A DNA stretch of 64,000 bases, taken from positions 62,001 through 126,000 of the forward strand of contig JAMSKV010000004.1 of assembly GCA_024515975.1 (NCBI GenBank). The letters are read 5' to 3'. This DNA comes from Endosaccharibacter trunci. Lineage in GTDB: Bacteria > Pseudomonadota > Alphaproteobacteria > Acetobacterales > Acetobacteraceae. Shown one piece after another: positions 47,339 to 55,504 of the stretch (its first letter is position 1; each line of letters begins with the position of its first letter). Below the pieces are notes generated by a model, which was given only the letters and a program-made list of their open reading frames with translations, did no database searches and was not told where the DNA came from. Both the position numbers and the translations under genes were made by a program.

Positions 47339-47638
47339 ATGAGTGAGGTGGTGCCGTTCCGCCCCGCCTCGCCCCAGGGTGGCCGCGACGACACGCTCTG
47401 GGCGGTGATCGCGGAAGCCGGCCGCATCAGCCGGGTCGCCGAAATCTTCGCCGCCCGAGACGCCGCCCTGGCCGACCGCGCCTGGCGCGAGCAGCAGGTC
47501 CGGGCCTACAGCCATTTCCTGCGCAGCCTGCGCGAGCCGGTACCGCGCTACAGCGTCGCCCCGATCCGGCGCGCCGATCTGCCGCGCGCCTGGACACCCC
47601 TGCCGGCGCTGGGCTTCCTGCGCGGGCAGTTCATCTGA
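47339..47638 (+). CDS. Small soluble protein of unknown function
   Basis: The ATG at 47339 has GACAGGA upstream and gives 99 residues; the frame's earlier part looks noncoding. The sequence starts MSEVVPFRPASPQGGRDD, then has a helical charged region (EAGRISRVAEIFAARDAAL, REQQVRAYSHFLRSLRE) and a Pro-rich end. No family was recognised. It is convergent with the amidase gene. Confidence 0.55.
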   Translation: MSEVVPFRPASPQGGRDDTLWAVIAEAGRISRVAEIFAARDAALADRAWREQQVRAYSHFLRSLREPVPRYSVAPIRRADLPRAWTPLPALGFLRGQFI

Positions 47639-47672
47639 AAGAAGGGGCCGGCGAAAGAAGGGGCTGGCCGGT

Positions 47673-48566
47673 TCAGCCCTGGAGCCCGGTATAGGCGCTT
47701 CCGCCGGCGAAGAACCCGTCCACCGCCCGCATCATCGCGCTCGCCACCACCGTGCGATGCGACGCCTGACGCAGCGCCGCCTCGTCCAGCCGGTTGGACA
47801 TGAATCCCATCTCCACCAGAACGCTGGGAATATCCGCGGCCTTCAGCACCACGAAGGCGGCGTGTCGCGACGGGTTGGTGAGCAGGCCGATGCCGCTCGG
47901 CCGGAACGACCGCACCACGTTTCCGGCCATGCGCGCCGAGCCTGTCCTGGTTTCCTCGCGCACCAGGCTGGCCAGGATGCGCTGGACGTCGGGCGACGTG
48001 CCGTGAAAGCGCGGCCCGGCGAAGCGATCGGCGCTGTTTTCCGTATTCGCCAGGGCTGCGGTCTGCGCGTCCGAGGCGCCGGTGGACAGGGTGTACACGC
48101 TGGCGCCGCGTACGCCATGATCGTGCAGAGCGTCGGCATGCATAGAGATGAACAGCGCCGCCTGCTTGCCTTCGGCAATGGCGACCCGGTCTTCCAGCGG
48201 AATGAAGATGTCGCGGCCGCGCGTCATGGCGACGCGGTAGCGTCCAGAGCGCATGAGCATGGTTTGCAGCTCGGAGGCCGCCGCCTCGGCGATATGCTTC
48301 TCATAGGTGCCGGACACGCCGATGGCGCCGGGATCCTTGCCGCCATGGCCGGGATCGAGCATGACCAGCGGCTTCGGCGGCCTTGCCCGGCCGATCGTCG
48401 CTGGCGCGGCCAGCCGGCGATGCGGCGCGGCGAGAGCCGAAGGCGCGCCCAGAAGCGCCAGCAGCGTAGCGCCGCCGCCCAGACCAAGGAGTTGCCGCCG
48501 CGTTCCGTCCGGCCCATCGCGCCGTTCCGGCCCGGCCGCTTCGGGACCCGCTTCTTCGTTCGCCAT
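47673..48566 (-). CDS. Tat-exported N-acetylmuramoyl-L-alanine amidase
   Basis: Counted from the ATG at 48566 (a start ten codons earlier is possible) the protein has 297 residues. The N-terminus carries a twin-arginine signal, TRRQLLGL at 22-29, followed by a hydrophobic stretch ending APSALAA. The Amidase_3 domain has zinc ligands in LDPGHGGKDPG, the Glu of YEKHI, and FISMHADAL, with catalytic EMGFMSN. It cuts peptide stems from peptidoglycan, as AmiC does in daughter-cell separation. No AMIN domain is present. Confidence 0.9.
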   Translation of the reverse strand: MANEEAGPEAAGPERRDGPDGTRRQLLGLGGGATLLALLGAPSALAAPHRRLAAPATIGRARPPKPLVMLDPGHGGKDPGAIGVSGTYEKHIAEAAASELQTMLMRSGRYRVAMTRGRDIFIPLEDRVAIAEGKQAALFISMHADALHDHGVRGASVYTLSTGASDAQTAALANTENSADRFAGPRFHGTSPDVQRILASLVREETRTGSARMAGNVVRSFRPSGIGLLTNPSRHAAFVVLKAADIPSVLVEMGFMSNRLDEAALRQASHRTVVASAMMRAVDGFFAGGSAYTGLQG

Positions 48567-48596
48567 CAGCGCACCGCGTCGATCGTGAAGCGGCAC

Positions 48597-49190
48597 GCTA
48601 CCTGCCCCGGGCCGCTGCCGCCAGCGTTTCCGGGCCGAAGCGAGGCGCGCTTGCGGATCGTGTCGCTTTCGCGCATCCTAAGGCAGTGTGACGCGCATGC
48701 AGGCGAGGCGGAGCGACGGTTCTGGAAACCATCGCGAGCGGCAACTGCGTCCGTCCGGCATCCCGGTTCGCGGGTGTATCGCGTTCAACGCCCTCCTCGA
48801 CGGGAGAGCGGTCGCACGGCGAACGGAATGCCGCGCCCGCCAGGACGATCCCGATCGTTCCCGCAAGGCCACGCCCGCCCCCGGCGGGACCCGCCCAGGT
48901 GCTTCGACGAGCACCGCGCGGTTCCGCCACCATGACGCCTAAGGACCGGATGACCCCCGCGAACCCGCAGACCAGCGCACACGGAACGAAAGCGGCATGG
49001 CGCCGCGCCGTCTCCGCTCTGGTTCGCGTTCTGCGCGCCGCGTCGCCGTTCCGATCCCCCATCTTTGCCGCGCGAGCCGCGACTTCCCCCACCCCGACAG
49101 GCCTGAACCCGGCGCGATCCGATCGCTTCCGGCGCGCGGCCGATCCGGGCCCGGGAAGCCGCCCCCCGGCCTTTCGGAGCTTTTCCGCTT
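48597..49190. other. Long gap upstream of rne, probable 5' leader
   Basis: About 590 bases separate the divergent amidase gene from rne. Several frames are open because of high GC, but none has both a ribosome binding site and a recognisable family. RNase E genes often have long, structured 5' leaders used for autoregulation, so part of this is probably transcribed leader. No specific hairpin set could be assigned by eye. Confidence 0.45.
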
Positions 49191-52100
49191 ATGACCAAGC
49201 GTATGCTGATCGACACGACGCACGCAGAAGAAACGCGCGTCGTCGTCCTGGACGGTAACAGACTCGACGATTACGACGTCGAGACGTCCGCCAAGAAGCA
49301 GCTCAAGGGCAATATCTACCTCGCCAAGATCGTCCGGATCGAACCCAGCCTCCAGGCGGCCTTCGTCGAGTACGGCGGCAACCGTCACGGCTTCCTGGCC
49401 TTCAGCGAGATCCACCCCGACTACTACCAGATCCCCGTCGCCGACCGCGAAAGGCTGATCGCGCTTCAGGAGGAGGAAGCCCGCGCCGAGGAGGCCCGCG
49501 CCGACCGCGAGGACGAGGAGAACGAGCGCGCCGGCCGTGGCAATGACGACGACGCGCACGCGGAACGGGAAGCCGGCCCCGATGCCGGAATCGATATCGG
49601 CGCCGACACTCATCCGGACGTGCCGGCCAACGAGGCGATGCTGCCCGCCACGCCGGACGAACCCTCCTCCGCCGCAGAGAACGATCGGGGGGACGATCGC
49701 CCGGTGACCGAAATGCCGCTCGAGATCGAGGCCGAGACCGTGGTCGCGGAGAGCGACGTGGTTCCGGCCGTCGATGGCGAGCAGTTCGAGGATGGCGAGG
49801 AGCAGGACGGCCCGGCACCCGAAACCGTCAGCGGCGAATCCGCCGATGACGGTCACGCCCAGCGACGCACCGCACGCTTCCTGCGCCAGTACAAGATCCA
49901 GGAGGTGATGCGTCGCCGCCAGATCATCCTGGTGCAGGTCGTCAAGGAGGAGCGCGGCAACAAGGGCGCCGCGCTGACCACCTATATCTCTCTCGCTGGC
50001 CGCTTCTCCGTGCTGATGCCGAACTCGCCGCGCGGCGGCGGCGTGTCGCGCAAGATCACCTCGGCCGCCGATCGTCGCCGGCTCAAGGAGATCACCCAGG
50101 AGCTCGAAATCCCCCGCGGCATGGGCATGATCGTGCGCACCGCCGGCGCGCAGCGCCCGCGCGCCGAGATCCGGCGCGACGGTGAATACCTGCTGCGCAC
50201 CTGGGACGACATCCGCGAAACCACGCTCGCCTCGGTCGCGCCCTGCCTCGTCTACGAGGAAGCCAGCCTGATCAAGCGCGCGATCCGCGACGTTTATACG
50301 CGCGACGTGGAAGAGATCATCGTGGACGGCGAAGCCGGCTGGAAGAGCGCGCGCGAGTTCATGCGCATGCTGATGCCGGCCCACGCCAACAAGGTCAGCC
50401 TCTGGCGCGACGGCGGCCAGACCCTGTTCGGCCATTACGGCGTCGAGCATCATCTCGATGCGATGCTGCAGCCCACCGTGCAGTTGCGCTCCGGCGGCTA
50501 TCTGGTGATCAACCAGACCGAGGCGCTGGTGGCCATCGACGTGAACTCCGGCCGCTCCACCCGCGAGCGCGGCATCGAGGAAACGGCGTTCCGCACCAAC
50601 ATGGAGGCTGCGGACGAGGTCGCCCGGCAGCTCCGTCTGCGCGATCTCGCCGGCCTGATCGTGATCGACTTCATCGACATGGAGGTCCGCCGCAACAACG
50701 CTGCGGTGGAGCGCCGCCTGAAGGACGCGCTGCGCAACGATCGCGCCCGCATCCAAGTCGGCTCCATCTCGCATTTCGGCCTGCTGGAGATGTCGCGCCA
50801 GCGACTGCGCCCGTCCATCGCCGAAAGCTCCTTCGTCACTTGCCCGCATTGCGCCGGCACCGGCTTCGTGCGCGGCACGGAGAGCTCGGCGCTGCACGTT
50901 CTGCGAGCGATCGAGGAGGAGGCCGGCAAGCGCAAGGCGTCCGAAATCCTGGTGCACGTGGCCGGCGCGGTCGCGCTCTATGTGCTGAACCACAAGCGCG
51001 CCTGGCTGGGCGAGATCGAGGCCCGCTACGGCCTCACCGTGCATCTCGCCGCGGACGACTCGCTGCTGCCGCCCAATCTGCGCATCGACCGCATTCGCCC
51101 CTATCTGCCGCCGGCCGCTCCGCTCCAGCAGGTGCCGGCCCAGCACGCACCGGCTCAGCAAAGCCCTGCCGTCACCACCGTGCCGATCGCCGCGTCCGCG
51201 CCGCCTTCGTTCGATCCGTTCGAGCAGGCCGAGACCGATGAGAGTGTCGGCGACCCGGTGCGTCCCGCCGCGCCGCAGGCGGACGCCCATGCCGGCGTCG
51301 GCGAAGGCGACGAGAACGGACGCCGCCGCAAGCGCCGCCGCCGCCGTCGTGGCGGCCGTCGGGAGAACGGCCCGGAGAACGGCGTCGAGAACGGCATCGA
51401 GGCCGGCGGCGAGCAGCACGAGCACGATGCCGACCAGGACGAAGGCGAAGACGACGCCGGGAGCGCGCCCATCGCGGCCGAGCAGACCGCCGACAAGCCG
51501 GCCGAATCGGTCACGACCGAGCGGAGCGATGCCGGCGAAGGCGACACGGCTTCGCGCGGCCGTCGCCGTCGCGGCGGACGCAACCGCAACCGTCAGCACG
51601 ATGCCGAAACCGGCCACGAGCAGGCCGAGCACCATGCCCAGGCACCCCGCGCCTATACCGGCCCCACCCCGGCCGATCCGTTCGCCGGCTCGTTCGACAT
51701 CTTCGAGATGATGGACCGGGACGCGGACGAGCTGGAGGCCGCCTCCCCGGCTCCGGCCGCGCAGCCTGTCGCCGTCGAGCCGGCGCCAGTCGCGGAAGCG
51801 GCCCCCGCGCCGATCGCCGAGACAGCGGCCGAACCCGTGGTCCCGGAAGCGATCGAGACGGCCGAAGCCGCTCCGGTCGAAGCCGATACCGCGGCGACCG
51901 AGACCCCGGTCGTGGAAGCCAAGGTTCGCAAGCCGCGCGTCCGCAAGACCGCCGCGGCCACGGCCAAGGCAAAGCCGGTCAAGGCTGCCGCCGTGGCCGA
52001 GCCGGAGACCGCCGGCGAGGCAGAAACGGCCGCCGCTCCGGCGAAACCGAAGCGCAAGGCCCCTGCGCGCGCCCGCAAGACCGCGACCCCGGCGGTTGAG

Positions 52101-52295
52101 GCCACCACGGAAACCGTTTCTGTTTCCGAGGCGGCACCCGCCGAGACCGCGGTCGCTGCCGCCGAAGCTGCGCCCGTTGCTGCCGACGCCGCCACGCCGC
52201 CCGCGTCGGAAGCGGACCCGAGCATCGTGCAGCCGCGGGTGATCGACGGTTCCGCGCCGCCGGCCACCCGTCGCACCGGCTGGTGGAAGCGCTGA
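49191..52295 (+). CDS. rne: Ribonuclease E
   Basis: A 1034-residue endoribonuclease, the core of the RNA degradosome. The S1 domain begins KGNIYLAKIVRIEPSLQAAF and is split by an acidic insertion (~84-225) before the RRRQIILVQVVKEERGNKGA half, as is usual in alphaproteobacteria. The catalytic centre shows AIDVNSGRSTRERG (Asp450) and VIDFIDMEVRRNN; the zinc-link CPHCAGTG has Cys551 and Cys554. The C-terminal ~400 residues are low complexity, with Arg-rich patches (RRKRRRRRRGGRR) and an Ala/Pro/Glu-rich tail that should bind RNA and partner proteins. Confidence 0.95.
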   Translation: MTKRMLIDTTHAEETRVVVLDGNRLDDYDVETSAKKQLKGNIYLAKIVRIEPSLQAAFVEYGGNRHGFLAFSEIHPDYYQIPVADRERLIALQEEEARAEEARADREDEENERAGRGNDDDAHAEREAGPDAGIDIGADTHPDVPANEAMLPATPDEPSSAAENDRGDDRPVTEMPLEIEAETVVAESDVVPAVDGEQFEDGEEQDGPAPETVSGESADDGHAQRRTARFLRQYKIQEVMRRRQIILVQVVKEERGNKGAALTTYISLAGRFSVLMPNSPRGGGVSRKITSAADRRRLKEITQELEIPRGMGMIVRTAGAQRPRAEIRRDGEYLLRTWDDIRETTLASVAPCLVYEEASLIKRAIRDVYTRDVEEIIVDGEAGWKSAREFMRMLMPAHANKVSLWRDGGQTLFGHYGVEHHLDAMLQPTVQLRSGGYLVINQTEALVAIDVNSGRSTRERGIEETAFRTNMEAADEVARQLRLRDLAGLIVIDFIDMEVRRNNAAVERRLKDALRNDRARIQVGSISHFGLLEMSRQRLRPSIAESSFVTCPHCAGTGFVRGTESSALHVLRAIEEEAGKRKASEILVHVAGAVALYVLNHKRAWLGEIEARYGLTVHLAADDSLLPPNLRIDRIRPYLPPAAPLQQVPAQHAPAQQSPAVTTVPIAASAPPSFDPFEQAETDESVGDPVRPAAPQADAHAGVGEGDENGRRRKRRRRRRGGRRENGPENGVENGIEAGGEQHEHDADQDEGEDDAGSAPIAAEQTADKPAESVTTERSDAGEGDTASRGRRRRGGRNRNRQHDAETGHEQAEHHAQAPRAYTGPTPADPFAGSFDIFEMMDRDADELEAASPAPAAQPVAVEPAPVAEAAPAPIAETAAEPVVPEAIETAEAAPVEADTAATETPVVEAKVRKPRVRKTAAATAKAKPVKAAAVAEPETAGEAETAAAPAKPKRKAPARARKTATPAVEATTETVSVSEAAPAETAVAAAEAAPVAADAATPPASEADPSIVQPRVIDGSAPPATRRTGWWKR

Positions 52296-53833
52296 TCCGG
52301 CCGGTCCCTTCGATCGTATCCGCCGTCCGAAAGGGCGGCGGATACGCTATTCGCGCGCTGCTCGCTGGCGTCGCTTTCTGGTGCGCTGCCGCCCCATTAC
52401 CGGCTCTCGCCGCCAATACGGACACGACGGAGGCGGTCTCCGCCCTGTTCCGCCGCGTCGAGACCGATCCGGCCCGGCTTCGCGCCTTCCTGCATGCCAT
52501 GCCCAAGGGCGGCGATCTGCATAACCATCTGGCCGGCGCGGTCTACGCGGAAAGCTATCTCGACTGGGCCGGCTCGGGCGGGCTTTGCGTCGATCCGGGC
52601 ACCCATACGCTCTCGCGCCCGCCTTGCGATCCGGCCCATCCTTCCCTCGCCGAGATGCAGACCCGCGATCCCGGCTTCCGGGACGCGATGATCGACGCGC
52701 TCTCCATGCGCGCCTTCGTGCCGCATCCGGGCGACGCTTCGGGGCACGACCATTTCTTCGCCACCTTCCACAAATTCGATGCCGCCGCCACCGGGCGCAT
52801 CGGGGAGGCTCTGGCCGAGGAAGCGCACCGCGCGGCCGCCGAGCATGTCGGCTACCTGGAAATCATGTGGTATCCGCGGGTCCGGGAGTCCGCCGCGCTC
52901 GGCCTGGCCCATCCGTTTTTACCCACCGATTTCCCCGCCGATCTTGCCGCGATCACCCCGGGGATCCCCAGTCTGCTGGCCTCGGCCAGGGCCGACACCG
53001 ACCAGGCGATGGCGCGGATGCGTCAGCTGCTCCGCTGCGATGCGCCGGATGCCGATCCGGGTTGCCGCGTGACCATCCGGTTCCAGACCTTCCTGCTGCG
53101 CGTGCTGCCGCCGGGCGCCGTGTTCGCGCAGATGGCCTACAGCTACGCCCTGGTGGCGGCCGATCCGCGCTTCGTCGGCGTCAACATCGTCGCGCCCGAG
53201 GACGATCCGGTAGCGCTGCGCGACTACGACCTGCACATGCGCATGTTCGGCTTCTTCCACCAGGCCCATCCCGAGGTGCGGCTCAGCCTGCATGCCGGCG
53301 AACTGGCGCTCGGACTGGTGCCGCCGGAGGCGCTCGAATCGCATATCCGCGAGGCGGTCGAGATCGCTGGCGCGTCGCGCATCGGTCATGGCGTCGATAT
53401 CGCCTCCGAGCGAGACCCGATCGGGCTGCTGCGCGAGATGGCTCAGCGCCACGTGACCGTCGAGATCAACCAGACCAGCAACGAGCAGATCCTGGGCGTG
53501 CATGGTTCGGAGCACCCGTTCCCGCTCTACCGCGCGCATGGCGTGCCGCTGACGCTTTCGACGGATGACGAGGGCGTCGAGCGGATCGACCTCACCCACG
53601 AATATGTCCGCGCGGTTGAAAGCTGGAAGCTCGACTATCCCGCGCTCAAGGACATGGCCCGCTCGGCGGTGGCGAACAGCTTCCTGGCGGGCGCCCCGTT
53701 GCCGGCCGGCACGGACATCGCGCACCCGCCGAGCCCTTCCCTGCTCCGGAGCAGCGACAAGGCCAGGCAGCAATGGGGGCTGGAACAGGATCTGGCCGCC
53801 TTCGAGAAAACGGTCCTCGCAGCGCCGCCCTAG
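52283..53833 (+). CDS. Exported adenosine deaminase-like protein
   Basis: GTG 52283 overlaps the last codons of rne, giving 516 residues with an N-terminal signal (hydrophobic AIRALLAGVAFWCAA, cleavage after LPALA). The metallo-dependent hydrolase domain has MPKGGDLHNHLAGA with the first zinc His pair, LSLHAGELA with catalytic Glu, RIGHGVDIA, and LSTDDEGV with the zinc Asp. These are adenosine-deaminase-family motifs, and the length with an N-terminal extension recalls the ADGF/CECR1-type secreted branch. It probably deaminates adenosine or a related purine in the periplasm. Confidence 0.85.
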   Translation: MEALIRPVPSIVSAVRKGGGYAIRALLAGVAFWCAAAPLPALAANTDTTEAVSALFRRVETDPARLRAFLHAMPKGGDLHNHLAGAVYAESYLDWAGSGGLCVDPGTHTLSRPPCDPAHPSLAEMQTRDPGFRDAMIDALSMRAFVPHPGDASGHDHFFATFHKFDAAATGRIGEALAEEAHRAAAEHVGYLEIMWYPRVRESAALGLAHPFLPTDFPADLAAITPGIPSLLASARADTDQAMARMRQLLRCDAPDADPGCRVTIRFQTFLLRVLPPGAVFAQMAYSYALVAADPRFVGVNIVAPEDDPVALRDYDLHMRMFGFFHQAHPEVRLSLHAGELALGLVPPEALESHIREAVEIAGASRIGHGVDIASERDPIGLLREMAQRHVTVEINQTSNEQILGVHGSEHPFPLYRAHGVPLTLSTDDEGVERIDLTHEYVRAVESWKLDYPALKDMARSAVANSFLAGAPLPAGTDIAHPPSPSLLRSSDKARQQWGLEQDLAAFEKTVLAAPP

Positions 53834-53876
53834 GAGAGAGCGTTCGTCCCACAAACAGTGGAAACAGCAGATTCTC

Positions 53877-55004
53877 TCAGAGCTTCTCGTTCTCCGACAA
53901 GGAAGGCGTCGCCTTCCCCATCACGGCCAGGATGGCGGCGGTCAGGGGCGTCGCGAAGATCAGGCCCGGCACCCCCAGAATGGCCCCGAACGCGGTCTGT
54001 GACAGGATGGTCAGACCGGGCGGCAGATGCACTGCCCGGTTCTGGATCAGCGGCGCCATGACGTTGCCCTCGAAGCCCTGGATCACCGCATAGAGCGCGC
54101 AGGTCTCCAGCCCGGCGCCGGACCCGACGGAGAACGCGATCACGATCGCCGGGATCGCGCCGATTGCCGCACCGATATAGGGAACGAAGTTGCACAGCCC
54201 GGCCACCACGCCCAGCACCAGCGCCAAGGGCACGCCGATCGCCCACAGGCCGAGCCCGGACAGAACGCCCACCACCAGCATGTCCAGCGCCTGCCCGGCG
54301 CTCCAGGCCCAGAGCGCATTGCCCGCCGCCTGCAACAGCGTCCGGGCATGGGGGCGATGCGGCTTGGACACCAGACGCAGCACGCCGTTCGCGTAGGTTT
54401 CCGGCGAGGCCGCCAGATAAAGTCCGGCCACGACGATCACCAGCAGGGTGCCGAACAGGCCGAACACCGACCCCAGAATGCCCGCGACCGAGCCGAACAT
54501 CTCCTTGCTGATCGAGCCGGCGCCGATGCCGCCATTGGCGCCCCCCTGCCGATTGCCGCCCAGCGAGGCCGGCAACTGGTTCAGTATCGTGTCGCCCCAG
54601 TTCGTGCCGGCCAGGCGGTCATGCAGCCCGTGCGCCTGGTCAGACAAGGCCTGCTTCAGCTTCACCGCCTGATCCGCGAGCCCCGGCCCTGCCACCAGCA
54701 CGAACCCGGCGAACAGGCCGATCATGGCCAGCACTACCAGCGTCAGCGACACCCAGAACGGCATGCGTGTGAAGCGCTGCACCAGACGCGCGACGCCGTG
54801 CAGGATCACCGCCAGCAGGCAGGCGGCGAACACCACGGTGAGCACATCCTTGACCAGCCACACTGCGAGCAGCACGAAGGTCGTCGCCAGCGCCAGGCGC
54901 AGCAGCGCGTAGATCCGGTTCAGCGCCGCTGCGCGGGGATCGGTCGCACTCCCGACATCCCTTTCGGAAACGCCCGCCTGCGGAGTGTCGGATCGAGCAT
55001 CCAT
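53877..55004 (-). CDS. AI-2E family (PerM-like) transporter
   Basis: The ATG at 55002-55004 has AAAAGG upstream and gives 375 residues; the longer frame has no better start. About eight membrane segments, with the conserved C-terminal stretch GVPLALVLGVVAGLCNFVPYIGAAIG and IQGFEGNVMAPLIQNRAVHLPP, identify the family. The name comes from E. coli TqsA, which exports autoinducer 2, but most members have other or unknown roles. It is convergent with the deaminase gene. Confidence 0.88.
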   Translation of the reverse strand: MDARSDTPQAGVSERDVGSATDPRAAALNRIYALLRLALATTFVLLAVWLVKDVLTVVFAACLLAVILHGVARLVQRFTRMPFWVSLTLVVLAMIGLFAGFVLVAGPGLADQAVKLKQALSDQAHGLHDRLAGTNWGDTILNQLPASLGGNRQGGANGGIGAGSISKEMFGSVAGILGSVFGLFGTLLVIVVAGLYLAASPETYANGVLRLVSKPHRPHARTLLQAAGNALWAWSAGQALDMLVVGVLSGLGLWAIGVPLALVLGVVAGLCNFVPYIGAAIGAIPAIVIAFSVGSGAGLETCALYAVIQGFEGNVMAPLIQNRAVHLPPGLTILSQTAFGAILGVPGLIFATPLTAAILAVMGKATPSLSENEKL

Positions 55005-55169
55005 GGCGTGACCTTTTCTTAATGCGCGCTGGCGGAACGGCAGATCTGAGTGTTTCCCAACGCTTGGCCGCCGATTTCGTTTGCAGCCGGAACGAGGACG
55101 CCGCATATCCGCAGCGACCCCTCTGTCCCGCCGACCCCGGCTCGCCATATGGGTGGCGGAGAGACATTC

Positions 55170-55271
55170 ATGCGTATCGTTCGTCTTGTCGTGTCAGCGG
55201 CCCTGGTCGGCATCGCCCTGGCGATGGTCGACCACGACGCCCACCACATGATCGTCGCCCTGAGAGGCTGA
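55170..55271 (+). CDS. Very small hydrophobic peptide gene (33 aa)
   Basis: The ATG at 55170 follows GGAGAGA. The product begins MRIVRLVVSAALVGIALAM and ends VDHDAHHMIVALRG, one membrane-spanning helix with a His/Asp tail. It is divergent from the AI-2E family gene. The good ribosome binding site is the main support; no family was recognised. Confidence 0.4.
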   Translation: MRIVRLVVSAALVGIALAMVDHDAHHMIVALRG

Positions 55272-55504
55272 GCGCGCCGAACACGGCGCCACGGCCGGCT
55301 CGGCGAGGCGAACGGCAACGTTCCCCCCCTGTTTGACGACAGAAGGCGAAACACCGGCACGCGATGCCGGAAGGGTCGCCTGATCGCATCCACACCGGCC
55401 GGACCCTGTCATGCGGCCCGGAGATGCGCCAGAACCGGCGCGCGAGCCGTGTCCAGCAGGATGGGGTCGTTCCGGCGGACGCGAACGGCCGCCGGAGCGA
55501 CCGT

